A stretch of DNA of 64,000 bases from Nocardioides pinisoli (GCF_024199985.1 NZ_JANARS010000004.1:248001-312000); one strand, 5' to 3'; positions 41,672 to 50,174 are shown, counted from the first letter of the stretch. Numbers and translations: made by a program. The notes: generated by a model not told the origin, from the letters alone.

Positions 41672-42651
41672 CGGTGCGGCTCCAGCGTGCGCGGCGCCGC
41701 GACGGAGGACAGGACTGCGTCCACCACCCGGGTGCCGGACGCCTGCGTCATCCAGAGGTCCGGCTTGACCGTGATCCGGTGCGCCAGCACGGCGCGCGCC
41801 ACCGCCTTGACGTCCTCCGGCACGACGTAGTCGCGACCGCGGATCGCGGCCCACGCACGAGCGGTGAGCACCAGGCCGAGGCTGCCGCGCGGAGAGGCGC
41901 CGGTGAGCACGTCGGCGTGGTCGCGGGTCGCCGACACCAGGGCGACGCAGTAGCGCGCGACCGACTCATCCACGACGACCCGTTCGACGGCGGCCTGGAC
42001 CGCCGCCAGCCCGCTCGCGTCGGAGACCTGCACGATGTCGACCTCCTCGCGCTGGCGGTCGAGGCGGCGGCGCAGCACGTCGTGCTCCTCCGCCGCGCTC
42101 GGGTAGCCGAAGCCGACGCGGAGGAGGAACCGGTCGAGCTGCGCCTCGGGCAGCGGGTAGGTGCCCTCGTACTCCACCGGGTTGGCGGTGGCCAGGACGT
42201 GGAACGGGCTCGGCAGCAGGTGCGTCTGGCCCTCGACGGTCACCTGGCCCTCCTGCATCGCCTCGAGCAGCGCTGCCTGCGTCTTCGGCGGGGTGCGGTT
42301 GATCTCGTCGGCCAGCAGCAGGCCGGCGAAGACCGGGCCGGCGCGGAAGTCGAACTCCGCGCGGCGCTGGTCGTAGACGTAGGAGCCGGTGAGGTCCGCC
42401 GGCAGCAGGTCGGGGGTGAACTGGGCGCGGGAGAAGTCGAGCCCGAGGGCGCCGGCGAAGGACCGTGCGGCCAGGGTCTTGCCGAGGCCGGGGAAGTCCT
42501 CCAGCAGGACGTGGCCCTTGGCCAGGATGCCGGCGAGGACCAGGGCCAGCACCTCGCGCTTGCCCACCACCGCGCGGCCCACCTCGTCGAGGACTCGCTC
42601 GGCGAACTCCGCCACCTGGGTCGGGTCGGTGCGGGGGTCAGCTTCGGTCAC
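41668..42651 (-). CDS. MoxR-family AAA+ ATPase
   Basis: A 327-residue cytosolic AAA+ ATPase with Walker A DFPGLGKTLAARS (Lys58), Walker B LLLADEINRTPPKTQAALLEAMQE, sensor motif VLATANPVEYEGTYPLPEAQLDRFLLR, and the C-terminal lid with ASPRGSLGLVLTARAWAAIRGRDYV. MoxR ATPases work with DUF58/VWA partners encoded next door, as here. The GTG start overlaps the upstream membrane protein gene by 14 bp. Confidence 0.95.
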   Translation of the reverse strand: MTEADPRTDPTQVAEFAERVLDEVGRAVVGKREVLALVLAGILAKGHVLLEDFPGLGKTLAARSFAGALGLDFSRAQFTPDLLPADLTGSYVYDQRRAEFDFRAGPVFAGLLLADEINRTPPKTQAALLEAMQEGQVTVEGQTHLLPSPFHVLATANPVEYEGTYPLPEAQLDRFLLRVGFGYPSAAEEHDVLRRRLDRQREEVDIVQVSDASGLAAVQAAVERVVVDESVARYCVALVSATRDHADVLTGASPRGSLGLVLTARAWAAIRGRDYVVPEDVKAVARAVLAHRITVKPDLWMTQASGTRVVDAVLSSVAAPRTLEPHR

Positions 42652-43075
42652 GGAAGTCCTCGATTCGGGTCAGGATGCGGTCGATGTCGGCCGGTGGGAT
42701 GCGCCGGGCCCCGGCGAGCTCGCGCTCGACGGCGTCGCCGAGGGCGGGGTCGCGACCCCGGGCGAGTGCCACGAGCCGGCGCGCCAGCGCGTCGGAGGGG
42801 TCGTCGGTCTGCTGGTGGCTGGAGAGCACGCGCAGGTCGGACGTGGCCTCGTCGACCCGGTCGGTCGACGGCGGGGGCCCCTGCTGCCACTGCGCGGCGG
42901 GGACGTCGACGGTGTCGATGACGAGGAAGGCCATCGTCAGCACGACGACCGACCACACCGCGTAGGGCAGCGGCCGCGGCTCCATGTCGAGCAGGAGCGT
43001 GACGACGTAGCCGATGGCGGCCAGGGCGATGCCGCCGGTCAGGCGTCCACGCCACCGGGTGGGAAGCCGGCTCAC
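42638..43075 (-). CDS. Small membrane protein in MoxR operon
   Basis: The 145-residue protein has two N-terminal membrane segments (GGIALAAIGYVVTLLLD and YAVWSVVVLTMAFLVIDTV) and a soluble charged C-terminal half (ALARRLVALARGRDPALGDAVERELAGARR, IDRILTRIEDFRD). I do not recognise a named family. Its position between DUF4129 and moxR is typical of uncharacterised membrane partners. The GTG start overlaps the DUF4129 stop; the stop lies 14 bp into moxR. Confidence 0.75.
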   Translation of the reverse strand: MSRLPTRWRGRLTGGIALAAIGYVVTLLLDMEPRPLPYAVWSVVVLTMAFLVIDTVDVPAAQWQQGPPPSTDRVDEATSDLRVLSSHQQTDDPSDALARRLVALARGRDPALGDAVERELAGARRIPPADIDRILTRIEDFRDRS

Positions 43076-43863
43076 GTGCGTGCCCCGAGGCTGCGCCTGA
43101 TGCCGGCCAGGGCGGCGAGCGCCTCCGCGCGGTGCTGCTCGGTGACCGGGTGGTCGGAGAAGCGGGCCTCGCGGTAGAGCTCGGCGAGGCGGTTGACCGG
43201 GCCGGTGTCGGCGTCGGCGAGGTCGAGGATGCGCAGCGCGTACTCGGACGACGTCTCCGCGACCCGGCGCGCCACGCCGGCTCGCTCGCCCTGGACCTCG
43301 AAGCGGTGCCAGGCGGCGACGATCGCGTTGCGGGGGTCCCCCGCGAGCAGCAGGGTCTCCTGCTCGCCGGCGTCGGCGGCCACCTGCTCCGCGACCCGCG
43401 TCGGCTCGTCGAGCACGGTGAAGCGGACGTCCTCGCGCTCCTCGGCGCGGATGCGGCGCGCACGGATCTCCCGCAGGACGGCCGCGAGGAGCCACAGGAG
43501 GAGCGCGGCCACGACGGCGGCCATCGTCGCCAGCAGGATCCAGATGACGACCTCGACCCACACCGGCGGTGGCCGCTCGACCACCTCCTCGCCGCCGCCG
43601 CCGAACTCCAGCGGCGGGTCGCAGTAGGGCCGCTCGGCGACGTCGTCCGGGATCTCGACCGTGGTGGTGCCGTCGGGGTCGGTGGTCACGGGCAGCGGGA
43701 TGCACGTCTCGGTGGTGGTCGTGGCCGGGCGCGGTCCGGGGCCGGTGAAGACCTGGTCGGGGCCGAGCAGCGTGGCCCACGCGACGAGGACCATCAGCAG
43801 GCAGGTGCCGGCCACGGCGACGACGGCGCGCAGGCCGGGCGGCCAGTCCCCGAACGCACGCAT
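43072..43863 (-). CDS. DUF4129 domain membrane protein
   Basis: The 263-residue protein has an N-terminal span (about residues 12-32, AVVAVAGTCLLMVLVAWATLL), a Thr/Pro-rich outside region with two Cys, a second span (about 103-128), and a cytosolic DUF4129 domain (RNAIVAAWHRFE, RRVAETSSEYALRIL, VNRLAELYREARFSDHPVTEQHRAEAL). DUF4129 genes are commonly linked with DUF58 and MoxR. First gene of the operon. Its ATG is the last base triplet of a 13-bp inverted repeat and lies 6 nt after a TAGGGT box, so initiation is probably leaderless. Confidence 0.88.
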   Translation of the reverse strand: MRAFGDWPPGLRAVVAVAGTCLLMVLVAWATLLGPDQVFTGPGPRPATTTTETCIPLPVTTDPDGTTTVEIPDDVAERPYCDPPLEFGGGGEEVVERPPPVWVEVVIWILLATMAAVVAALLLWLLAAVLREIRARRIRAEEREDVRFTVLDEPTRVAEQVAADAGEQETLLLAGDPRNAIVAAWHRFEVQGERAGVARRVAETSSEYALRILDLADADTGPVNRLAELYREARFSDHPVTEQHRAEALAALAGIRRSLGART

Positions 43864-43895
43864 GGCGCGACCCTAGGTGACGGGGTCGCGCCATG
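43861..43895. terminator. Perfect 13-bp inverted repeat over promoter and start codon
   Basis: CATGGCGCGACCC (43861-43873) and GGGTCGCGCCATG (43883-43895) flank a 9-nt spacer. On the minus strand it lies 41 nt past the stop of the secreted protease gene, where it can act as terminator. It also contains the TAGGGT -10 box (43870-43875 complement) and the ATG of the DUF4129 gene, so it could equally be an operator. Confidence 0.75.
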
Positions 43896-43936
43896 CGAGG
43901 GGGGCACGCCTGGTGGGGGCAGGCGCCTCGGGCAGG

Positions 43937-44806
43937 TCAGAGGATCGGGCTGAAGGGCTCCGTGCCCGGCACCAGGCGCAGGCCGGCGATGCCGCTCGTC
44001 GCCTGGGCGTAGGCCAGCTCGTGGGCCAGGTCGCCGACGCCGTTGGACCCGGCGAGCGGCGCCAGGGCCAGGGTGGACAGCGTGCCGAGCGCGTTCCCAT
44101 CGGCGTCGAGGAAGGCCGACCCGGAGTCGCCGGGGACGCCCGCGGTCACGGTGTAGACCGGGTGCGACCACCCCTCGCCCTCGGTGCCGAGGCTCGTGCC
44201 CTGCTTGGGCGAGAGCTGCTCGATGCCCGCCCGGAGGCTGGAGTTGCCGTAGGAGTAGACGGTGTCGCCTGCGGCGGTGCCGCTGGTGTTGACCGCGACC
44301 GGGCCGCCCCAGAAGGGCACCGACGGGTTGACCTTGCCGGTGTCGGCGGCGTCGACCTTCACCAGCGCGAGGTCGTTGTAGGCGCAGGCGTTCTCGTCGG
44401 TCTCGCCGTTGCGCTGCATCGCCAGCCACGAGGAGTAGACGAGCGTGCCGCCGCCGACCCTGGTGCCCTCGGACACCAGCGACCCGCCCTCGACGAAGTC
44501 GACCTTCGTGCCGAGCGGCAGGGACCCTGCGTCGCAGCCGTTGGTGTCGGTCGCCTCACCGGTGCCGGCGCAGTGCGCGGCATAGCCGACGTACGTCGTG
44601 CCGGCCGTGTCGGTGTAGACGAAGTTGGCGGTGCACTGGGCGCCCTCGGTGTACATCTGCACGCCCGGGTGGATGGCCGCCGAGGCGGCGGGTGCCCACT
44701 GGGCGCGCGCCTGCTTCTTCGGGGCGGCGGTCGCCGGGGCGCTGGTGGCGGCTGCGGCCACGAGGCCGGCCGCGGCCAGGGTCAGGACCTTCGTGGGAGT
44801 ACGCAT
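43937..44806 (-). CDS. Secreted chymotrypsin-like serine protease
   Basis: The 289-residue protein has a Sec signal peptide (MRTPTKVLTLAAAGLVAAAATSAPATAA, cleavage probably after residue 28). Catalytic triad candidates of the S1 family are His in GYAAHCAG (about residue 78), Asp in YNDLALVKV (about 146) and Ser in VPGDSGSAFLD (about 221). Cys pairs (QCTANF...AHCAG, GCDAG...NACAY) suggest disulfides. It acts outside the cell. A hairpin just upstream overlaps its Shine-Dalgarno (44808-44836). It lies 37 nt downstream of moeZ but is separated by that hairpin. Confidence 0.88.
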   Translation of the reverse strand: MRTPTKVLTLAAAGLVAAAATSAPATAAPKKQARAQWAPAASAAIHPGVQMYTEGAQCTANFVYTDTAGTTYVGYAAHCAGTGEATDTNGCDAGSLPLGTKVDFVEGGSLVSEGTRVGGGTLVYSSWLAMQRNGETDENACAYNDLALVKVDAADTGKVNPSVPFWGGPVAVNTSGTAAGDTVYSYGNSSLRAGIEQLSPKQGTSLGTEGEGWSHPVYTVTAGVPGDSGSAFLDADGNALGTLSTLALAPLAGSNGVGDLAHELAYAQATSGIAGLRLVPGTEPFSPIL

Positions 44807-44836
44807 GCCCCTCCCAACGACGTGCGCTGGGAGGGG
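44794..44836 (-). promoter_or_regulatory. Hairpin and alternative pairing at the protease RBS
   Basis: On the minus strand CCCCTCCCA (44836-44828) pairs perfectly with TGGGAGGGG (44816-44808). The second arm is also the ribosome binding site, just before the ATG at 44806. A downstream CTCCCA (44799-44794) inside the coding region can pair with the same TGGGAG. It could be the moeZ terminator, an RBS-masking switch, or both. Confidence 0.5.
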
Positions 44837-44843
44837 TTACGCG

Positions 44844-46058
44844 TCAGTACGCCGGCTGGCTGGGGTCGATCTGGCTCACCCAGGCCACGACGCCGCCGCC
44901 CACGTGCACGGCGTCGGCGTAACCGGCGCCCTTGACGATGGCGAGCACCTCGGCCGAGCGGACGCCCGACTTGCAGTGCAGCACGATCGGCTTGTCGCTG
45001 GGCAGGTCACCGAGGGCGTTGCCGTTGAGGAACTCGCCCTTGGGGACCAGTCTGGCACCGGGGATCCGGTTGATCTCGAACTCGTTGGGCTCGCGGACGT
45101 CGATGAGCTCGAAGTCGCGGGTGCCCTCCTCGCGCTCCTTGAGCATCGCCTCGAGCTGGGTGACCGAGATCGTCGAGCCGGCGGCGGCCTCGGCCGCCTC
45201 GTCGGAGACCGCGCCGCAGAAGGCGTCGTAGTCGATGAGGCCGGTGACCGTGGGGTTGTCGCCGCACAGGGCGCAGCTCGGGTCCTTGCGGACCTTGAGC
45301 TTGCGCCACTCGAGCTCGAGGGCGTCGTAGATGACGAGCTTGCCGATGGCGGGGTCACCGATGCCGGTGATCAGCTTGATCGCCTCGTTGACCTGGATGG
45401 AGCCGATGCTCGCGCACAGCACGCCGAGCACGCCGCCCTCGGCGCAGCTCGGGACCATGCCCGGCGGCGGGGGCTCGGGGTAGAGGCAGCGGTAGCAGGG
45501 CGCGTCGTCGGCGAGGGTCGGGGCGAAGACGGACGCCTGGCCGTCGAAGCGGTAGATCGAGCCCCAGACGTAGGGGATCTTCAGGAAGTAGGCGGCGTCG
45601 TTGACCATGTAGCGGGTCGCGAAGTTGTCGGTGCCGTCGACGATGAGGTCGTAGCCCTCGAAGACCTGGAGGACGTTGTCGTTGTCGAGGCGCTCGTCGT
45701 GCACGACGACCTCGACGTAGGGGTTGACCTCGGCGATCGACTCCCTGGCGGACTCGGCCTTCGAGCGGCCGATGTCGGACATGCCGTGGATGATCTGGCG
45801 CTGCAGGTTGGACTCGTCGACCTCGTCGAACTCCGCGATGCCGAGCGTGCCGACGCCGGCCGCGGCCAGGTAGAGCAGGGCGGGCGAGCCCAGGCCGCCG
45901 GCACCGATGACGAGCACCTTGGCGTTCTTCAGCCGCTTCTGCCCGGCCATGCCCACGTCGGGGATGATCAGGTGGCGGCTGTAGCGGCGCACCTCGTCGG
46001 TGGTGAGCTCGGCGGCCGGCTCGACGAGCGCGGCCACTCCGGACTGGTTGGACGACAC
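44844..46058 (-). CDS. moeZ: Adenylyltransferase/sulfurtransferase MoeZ (ThiF/MoeB plus rhodanese)
   Basis: The 404-residue enzyme adenylates and thiocarboxylates small sulfur carriers (MoaD, ThiS, CysO). The E1-like domain shows GAGGLGSPALLYLAAAG (nucleotide loop), DESNLQRQIIH, and TDNFATRYMVNDA; zinc-site cysteines are in CYRCLYP and CALCGD. The C-terminal rhodanese domain (about 300-404) has the active Cys in VLHCKSGVRSAE. The GTG at 46058 follows GAAGGAG with 5-nt spacing. Sulfur supply for molybdopterin may matter for the molybdenum hydroxylase 14 kb away, but the gene is part of the conserved actinobacterial core. Confidence 0.95.
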   Translation of the reverse strand: MSSNQSGVAALVEPAAELTTDEVRRYSRHLIIPDVGMAGQKRLKNAKVLVIGAGGLGSPALLYLAAAGVGTLGIAEFDEVDESNLQRQIIHGMSDIGRSKAESARESIAEVNPYVEVVVHDERLDNDNVLQVFEGYDLIVDGTDNFATRYMVNDAAYFLKIPYVWGSIYRFDGQASVFAPTLADDAPCYRCLYPEPPPPGMVPSCAEGGVLGVLCASIGSIQVNEAIKLITGIGDPAIGKLVIYDALELEWRKLKVRKDPSCALCGDNPTVTGLIDYDAFCGAVSDEAAEAAAGSTISVTQLEAMLKEREEGTRDFELIDVREPNEFEINRIPGARLVPKGEFLNGNALGDLPSDKPIVLHCKSGVRSAEVLAIVKGAGYADAVHVGGGVVAWVSQIDPSQPAY

Positions 46059-46364
46059 GGTGACTCCTTCGTGACGGACTTCGGACCAGGCACAACCGTC
46101 GCTCGGCCGGCTCTGTTCCCCGCCATGGTCCCTCCGACCCGAGGCCGGGCCCGACCGGTCCCGCGATCCGGACTCGGCCGCCCGGTCCCGCGTGCTGCCG
46201 CCGCAGCATCTTCGGCCTCTGGGGTGGAACGCGAAAGTTTTCCTTGCCAGACCCGCGTCGCGTGGGGTGGAGTAGCCCGCTGGTGACCCTCGGGGGCCAC
46301 TCCGGTGGCTCTCCTGGGTCGTGCACCACCATCCCCCCACCTCTCGGAACACGGAGAACTCCCT
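46059..46364. other. 306-bp divergent intergenic region moeZ / M6 protease
   Basis: The region holds the promoters of both divergent genes. TGCTGC/GCAGCA (about 46193-46208) and GCCAC/GTGGC form small hairpins near the middle and right side. I considered a c-di-AMP-type riboswitch because of a GGGGTGGAACGCG stretch but could not match the conserved core. The GGAG before the GTG at 46365 serves as ribosome binding site. No gene is seen. Confidence 0.5.
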
Positions 46365-48641
46365 GTGAAGAAGAAGTCACTCCCCGGCCTCGTGGCCGGC
46401 ACGGCGTGCCTCGCCCTCGGCGTGGCCGCCCTCCCTGCGGCAGCAGTCCCCTCCGACGGCGCACCGGCGTCCTCGGAGCAGGTCCGGGCCAAGCCCGACA
46501 ACCGCACGTCGCCGCAGATCAGGAAGCAGGCCCGCCTCAAGGCTAAGGCTCGCGCGATGGTCGAGAACGGATCGGCCGAGGCCCGCACCCAGGCTGACGG
46601 CAGCCAGGTCGTCGAGGTCGCCGACGGCGAGTTCGTCGAGCTCGGCGAGACCGGCACCGACAAGATCTGGACGATCCTCTCGGAGTTCGGCACCGAGGGC
46701 TCGAAGAAGCTCGGCCTGACGCCCGGCCCGGTGCACAACGAGATCCCGAGGCCCGACCGCACCCAGGACAACTCCACGACGTGGGAGGAGTCCTACGACA
46801 AGGCCTACTACGACGAGCTCTTCAACGGCTCCGGCGAGTCGATGAAGAGCTTCTACGAGGCCCAGTCCAGCGGCGCCTACAGCGTCGACGTGACCACGGA
46901 GGACTGGGTGACCGTCCCCGGCAACGCGTCGACGTACGGCGACAACGCGGTCGAGGACGACGGCGGCTCGTGGTCCTTCATCGACGACACCGCGGACGCC
47001 TGGGCGACCTCGTCCGGCAAGAGCACCGCGGAGCTCAACGACTACCTCGCCCAGTTCGACGTCTGGGACCGCTACGACTTCGACGAGGACGGCGACTTCG
47101 ACGAGCCGGACGGCTACATCGACCACTTCCAGGCCGTCCACGCGGGCGAGGGCGAGGAGGCCGGCGCCGACCCGGACGCGATCTGGTCGCACCGCTGGTA
47201 CGCCTACCCGACCACGGCCGGGTCCGAGGGCCCGTCGGTCGGCGGCACGCCCAACCTCAACGGCGGCGCCCGGATCGGCGACACCGACTACTTCATCGGC
47301 GACTACACCGTCGAGCCCGAGAACGGCGGCCTGGGCGTCTTCGCCCACGAGTACGGCCACGACCTCGGCCTGCCCGACTTCTACGACACCAACGGCGGCG
47401 ACAACGGCTCGTCGTTCTGGACCACGATGTCGTCCGGCTCGTGGCTCGGCCACGGCGGCGCGGACGAGGGCATCGGCACCCACCCGGGCAGCTTCGGCCC
47501 GGAGGAGAAGCTCTTCCTCGGCTGGCTGAAGTACACCGAGGTCGACAAGGGCGAGGGCACCCGCAGCATCGCGCTCAGCCCGTCGGAGAAGCAGGTCGAC
47601 GGCGCCTACCAGGCGGTCAAGGTCAACCTGCCCACGGCCACGACCACGCAGGCCCAGGTCGACATCCCCGGTGGTGACTACGCCTGGTGGTCCGGTCGCG
47701 GCGACGAGCTGCGCAACACGCTGACCCGCGACGTGCCCGCTGCCAGCTCGGTCACCGTCACCGCCGACGCCTGGTACGACATCGAGCAGGGCTACGACTT
47801 CCTCTACGCCCAGTACTCCACCGACGGCGGCAGCACGTGGACCACGATCGGTCGCGGCCTCACCGGTTCCAAGACCCGCTGGGGCGGCCTTCGCTTCAGC
47901 TACAAGCCGGCCGGCCAGGCCACGAAGTTCCGGTTCCGCTACGCCACCGACGGCGGCGTCAACGAGGCCGGTGCGTTCCTCGACAACATCTCGGTGAAGG
48001 CCGACCGGACCACGTTCACCGACGACGTCGAGACCGAGGCGCCGGGCTGGACCGCGAAGGGCTGGAAGCGCTCGACCGGCACCGAGACGGTGTCGGACAA
48101 CCGCTACTACCTCATCGAGAACCGGCAGTACGTCGGCTACGACGCCACCCTGGCGGAGGGCCCGTACAACTTCTCCGAGGGCGTCACCCGGCCCAACTGG
48201 GTGGAGTTCTTCGACTTCCAGGACGGCATGCTCGTGTGGCTGGTCGACCCGACCACGGCCGACAACAACACGTCGGTGCACCCGGGCTCGGGCTACGCCC
48301 TGCCGGTCGACGCCACGCCCGACTCGTTCACCTACAGCGACGGCACCAGCCCGACCAACCGCCGCGAGCCGTTCGACGCCACCTTCGGCCTCGACACGAT
48401 CGACCGGACCTGCCTGCACAAGCAGGTCGCGGCCGACAACGCCGAGGGCTACACGACGCTCGAGACCTGCTCGGGCGTCGTGAAGCAGCAGGCCACCTTC
48501 GACGACACCCTGGTCTCGACCTACTACGACGAGGCCGACAACCCGCAGAACTCGGTGAAGGTCGCCGGGGAGGGCGTGAAGGCCACGGTCACCAGCGTGG
48601 ACGCCACCAGCCGCACCATGCTCGTGGACGTCACCTACTGA
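46365..48641 (+). CDS. Secreted M6-family metalloprotease (immune inhibitor A-like)
   Basis: The 758-residue protein has a signal peptide (MKKKSLPGLVAGTACLALGVAALPAAA) and a propeptide to about residue 110. An M6 peptidase domain follows with zinc motif His328-Glu329-x-x-His332 (FAHEYGHDLGLPDFYDTNGG). Asp-rich stretches (DFDEDGDFDEPDGYID) suggest Ca binding. The second half contains beta-sandwich regions (FLYAQYSTDGGSTWTTIG, FRFRYATDGGVNEAGAFLDNI) like those of immune inhibitor A. It degrades extracellular protein. GTG start chosen over upstream in-frame GTG/ATG because it begins the signal peptide. It is followed by a terminator hairpin. Confidence 0.93.
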   Translation: MKKKSLPGLVAGTACLALGVAALPAAAVPSDGAPASSEQVRAKPDNRTSPQIRKQARLKAKARAMVENGSAEARTQADGSQVVEVADGEFVELGETGTDKIWTILSEFGTEGSKKLGLTPGPVHNEIPRPDRTQDNSTTWEESYDKAYYDELFNGSGESMKSFYEAQSSGAYSVDVTTEDWVTVPGNASTYGDNAVEDDGGSWSFIDDTADAWATSSGKSTAELNDYLAQFDVWDRYDFDEDGDFDEPDGYIDHFQAVHAGEGEEAGADPDAIWSHRWYAYPTTAGSEGPSVGGTPNLNGGARIGDTDYFIGDYTVEPENGGLGVFAHEYGHDLGLPDFYDTNGGDNGSSFWTTMSSGSWLGHGGADEGIGTHPGSFGPEEKLFLGWLKYTEVDKGEGTRSIALSPSEKQVDGAYQAVKVNLPTATTTQAQVDIPGGDYAWWSGRGDELRNTLTRDVPAASSVTVTADAWYDIEQGYDFLYAQYSTDGGSTWTTIGRGLTGSKTRWGGLRFSYKPAGQATKFRFRYATDGGVNEAGAFLDNISVKADRTTFTDDVETEAPGWTAKGWKRSTGTETVSDNRYYLIENRQYVGYDATLAEGPYNFSEGVTRPNWVEFFDFQDGMLVWLVDPTTADNNTSVHPGSGYALPVDATPDSFTYSDGTSPTNRREPFDATFGLDTIDRTCLHKQVAADNAEGYTTLETCSGVVKQQATFDDTLVSTYYDEADNPQNSVKVAGEGVKATVTSVDATSRTMLVDVTY

Positions 48642-48678
48642 GGCGGTCACCCTGAGCCGGTCGTCCGATCGGCTCGGC

Positions 48679-48724
48679 ACACGCGGGAGGGACTCCGGCA
48701 CGACCGGGGTCCCTCCTCGCGTGT
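48679..48724 (+). terminator. Hairpin downstream of the M6 protease gene
   Basis: ACACGCGGGAGGGAC (48679-48693) pairs with GTCCCTCCTCGCGTGT (48709-48724) with one bulged T. It starts 38 nt after the stop codon. Confidence 0.75.
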
Positions 48725-48735
48725 CCGGCTGCGGA

Positions 48736-48741
48736 TAGGCT
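48736..48741 (+). promoter_or_regulatory. -10 box of the TetR gene
   Basis: TAGGCT, immediately after the M6 terminator, predicts a start of transcription near 48748 and a leader of about 75 nt with AGGAG before the GTG at 48824. Confidence 0.45.
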
Positions 48742-48823
48742 CGCGGTGGCCCTACCCGGCAGTACCTCCGGGTCGCAGGGCCCGAGCACCACTCCCGCTC
48801 ACCCCCGGCAACAGGAGCACGAC

Positions 48824-49474
48824 GTGACCGCAGGCAGCACCGACACCACGTCCGAAGGCGTCCACCCACGACCGCGCGGCGGCCGGATGCCGCGGCGCGA
48901 GCGTCGCGTGCAGCTGCTCGAGTCGGCGCTCGAGGTCTTCGTGGCCCAGGGCTACCACGCGGCCGCGATGGACGACATCGCCGACCGCGCCGGGGTGTCC
49001 AAGCCCGTGCTCTACCAGCACTTCCCCGGCAAGCTCGACCTCTACCTGGCGCTGCTCGACACCTCCTGCGACCTGATCATCGACAACTGCCGCGAGGCGC
49101 TGGCCTCCACCACCGACAACCGGGACCGCGTCACGGCGACGATGAGGGTGTTCTACAGCTACGTCGCCTCCGAGGAGGGCGCGTTCCGGCTGGTCTTCGA
49201 GTCCGACCTCACCAGCGAGCCCGACGTGCGCGAGCGCGTGGACCGGGTGACCACCGAGTGCGCGTCGATGATCGCCGACGTCATCCGCACCGACACGGGC
49301 CTGCCCGACGAGGCCTCCGAGCTGCTCGCGGTGTCGCTCGTGGGAATGGCGCAGGTTTCCGCACGGTTCTGGCTCGCGGGCGGCGGCCAGATCGCCCAGG
49401 ACGACGCGGCGACGCTGATCGCCGGCCTGGCCTGGCGCGGCATCCGGGGCTACCCGATGACCGACGACCACTGA
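48824..49474 (+). CDS. TetR-family transcriptional regulator
   Basis: A 216-residue regulator. The N-terminal helix-turn-helix is RRVQLLESALEVFVAQGYHAAAMDDIADRAGVSKPVLYQHFPGKLDLYLALL (only key parts quoted here: ALEVFVAQGY, AGVSKPVLYQHF). The C-terminal ligand domain is helical. GTG at 48824 has AGGAG at 6-nt spacing; upstream in-frame residues are not TetR-like. DUF3107 follows 51 nt later. The order tetR-DUF3107 matches the mycobacterial Rv3208-Rv3208A arrangement as I recall it, so it is part of a conserved block. Ligand unknown. Confidence 0.92.
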   Translation: MTAGSTDTTSEGVHPRPRGGRMPRRERRVQLLESALEVFVAQGYHAAAMDDIADRAGVSKPVLYQHFPGKLDLYLALLDTSCDLIIDNCREALASTTDNRDRVTATMRVFYSYVASEEGAFRLVFESDLTSEPDVRERVDRVTTECASMIADVIRTDTGLPDEASELLAVSLVGMAQVSARFWLAGGGQIAQDDAATLIAGLAWRGIRGYPMTDDH

Positions 49475-49525
49475 CCCGGCATCATCGACACGTCACCCAA
49501 CACCCCTGAGCTGAGGAGCAACATC

Positions 49526-49744
49526 GTGGAGGTCAAGATCGGCGTGCAGCACGCGCAGCGCGAGCTGGTGCTCGACACCGACAGCACGCCCGAGGACATC
49601 GAGACCCGCCTGACCGAGGCGCTGTCCGGTGGCGGCGTGCTCCGGCTGTCCGACACCAAGGGCCGCTCGGTGGTCGTGCCCGCGGACAAGATCGCCTACG
49701 TCGAGCTCGGCTCGCCGAGCTCCAGCACCGTCGGCTTCCGCTGA
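49526..49744 (+). CDS. DUF3107 small protein
   Basis: The 72-residue protein MEVKIGVQHAQREL...KIAYVELGSP matches the actinobacterial DUF3107 family (TB9.4-like in M. tuberculosis) in length and sequence. The GTG start is preceded by GAGGAG. The function is unknown. It follows the TetR gene and is probably in its operon. Confidence 0.88.
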   Translation: MEVKIGVQHAQRELVLDTDSTPEDIETRLTEALSGGGVLRLSDTKGRSVVVPADKIAYVELGSPSSSTVGFR

Positions 49745-49855
49745 GGCGCCCACCGCAGGGGGTGACGACGCCCCATCCCTAGGGGCGCGCCAGATTGATC
49801 CGGGGCCCCGGGGGGGAACATGATGAGCGAGTCGGCACGCACTGCCGGCACTCCC

Positions 49856-49871
49856 GTCACGAGCTCGTGAC
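49856..49871. promoter_or_regulatory. Perfect 16-bp palindrome upstream of the GlsB-like gene
   Basis: GTCACGAGCTCGTGAC is its own reverse complement. It ends 18 nt before the ATG at 49890. It may bind a dimeric regulator, or form a hairpin in the leader. A GGAAC element further upstream (about 49815-49819) could be a stress sigma-factor -35, but no matching -10 is clear. Confidence 0.5.
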
Positions 49872-49889
49872 AACGAAAGGTGGCCCATC

Positions 49890-50174
49890 ATGGTCGTAGA
49901 TCTCATCGTCCTCCTCATCATCGGAGCGATCATCGGTCTGCTCGGAAAGCTCGTCGCCCCCGGCGACAAGGACAACATCCCCATCTGGCTCACGATCCTG
50001 TGCGGCATCGGCGGCGTGCTGCTGGGCTACTGGATCTACTCCCTGTTCGGCGGCGACGGCTCGGGCGGTGTCGACTGGGTCCGCTGGATCGTCGCGGTCC
50101 TGACCGCGGCCGTCCTGGTCGTGATCGCCTCGACGGTGACCGGTCGCAACACCGGCAACCGCACGCGGCTCTGA
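49890..50174 (+). CDS. GlsB/YeaQ/YmgE-family stress membrane protein
   Basis: The 94-residue protein has three transmembrane segments (LIVLLIIGAIIGLLGKLVAPG, WLTILCGIGGVLLGYWIYSLF, RWIVAVLTAAVLVVIASTV) with the family Gly patterns and a short positively charged tail. Family members are small stress-induced membrane proteins of unknown mechanism. Start ATG follows AAAGGTGG. It is followed by a perfect terminator hairpin. Confidence 0.88.
   Translation: MVVDLIVLLIIGAIIGLLGKLVAPGDKDNIPIWLTILCGIGGVLLGYWIYSLFGGDGSGGVDWVRWIVAVLTAAVLVVIASTVTGRNTGNRTRL

Noticed and set aside
46059-46364. Possible c-di-AMP (ydaO-type) riboswitch before the M6 protease
   Set aside because: GGGGTGGAACGCG looked suggestive, but the conserved core and its pairings could not be placed. 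Small local hairpins only.
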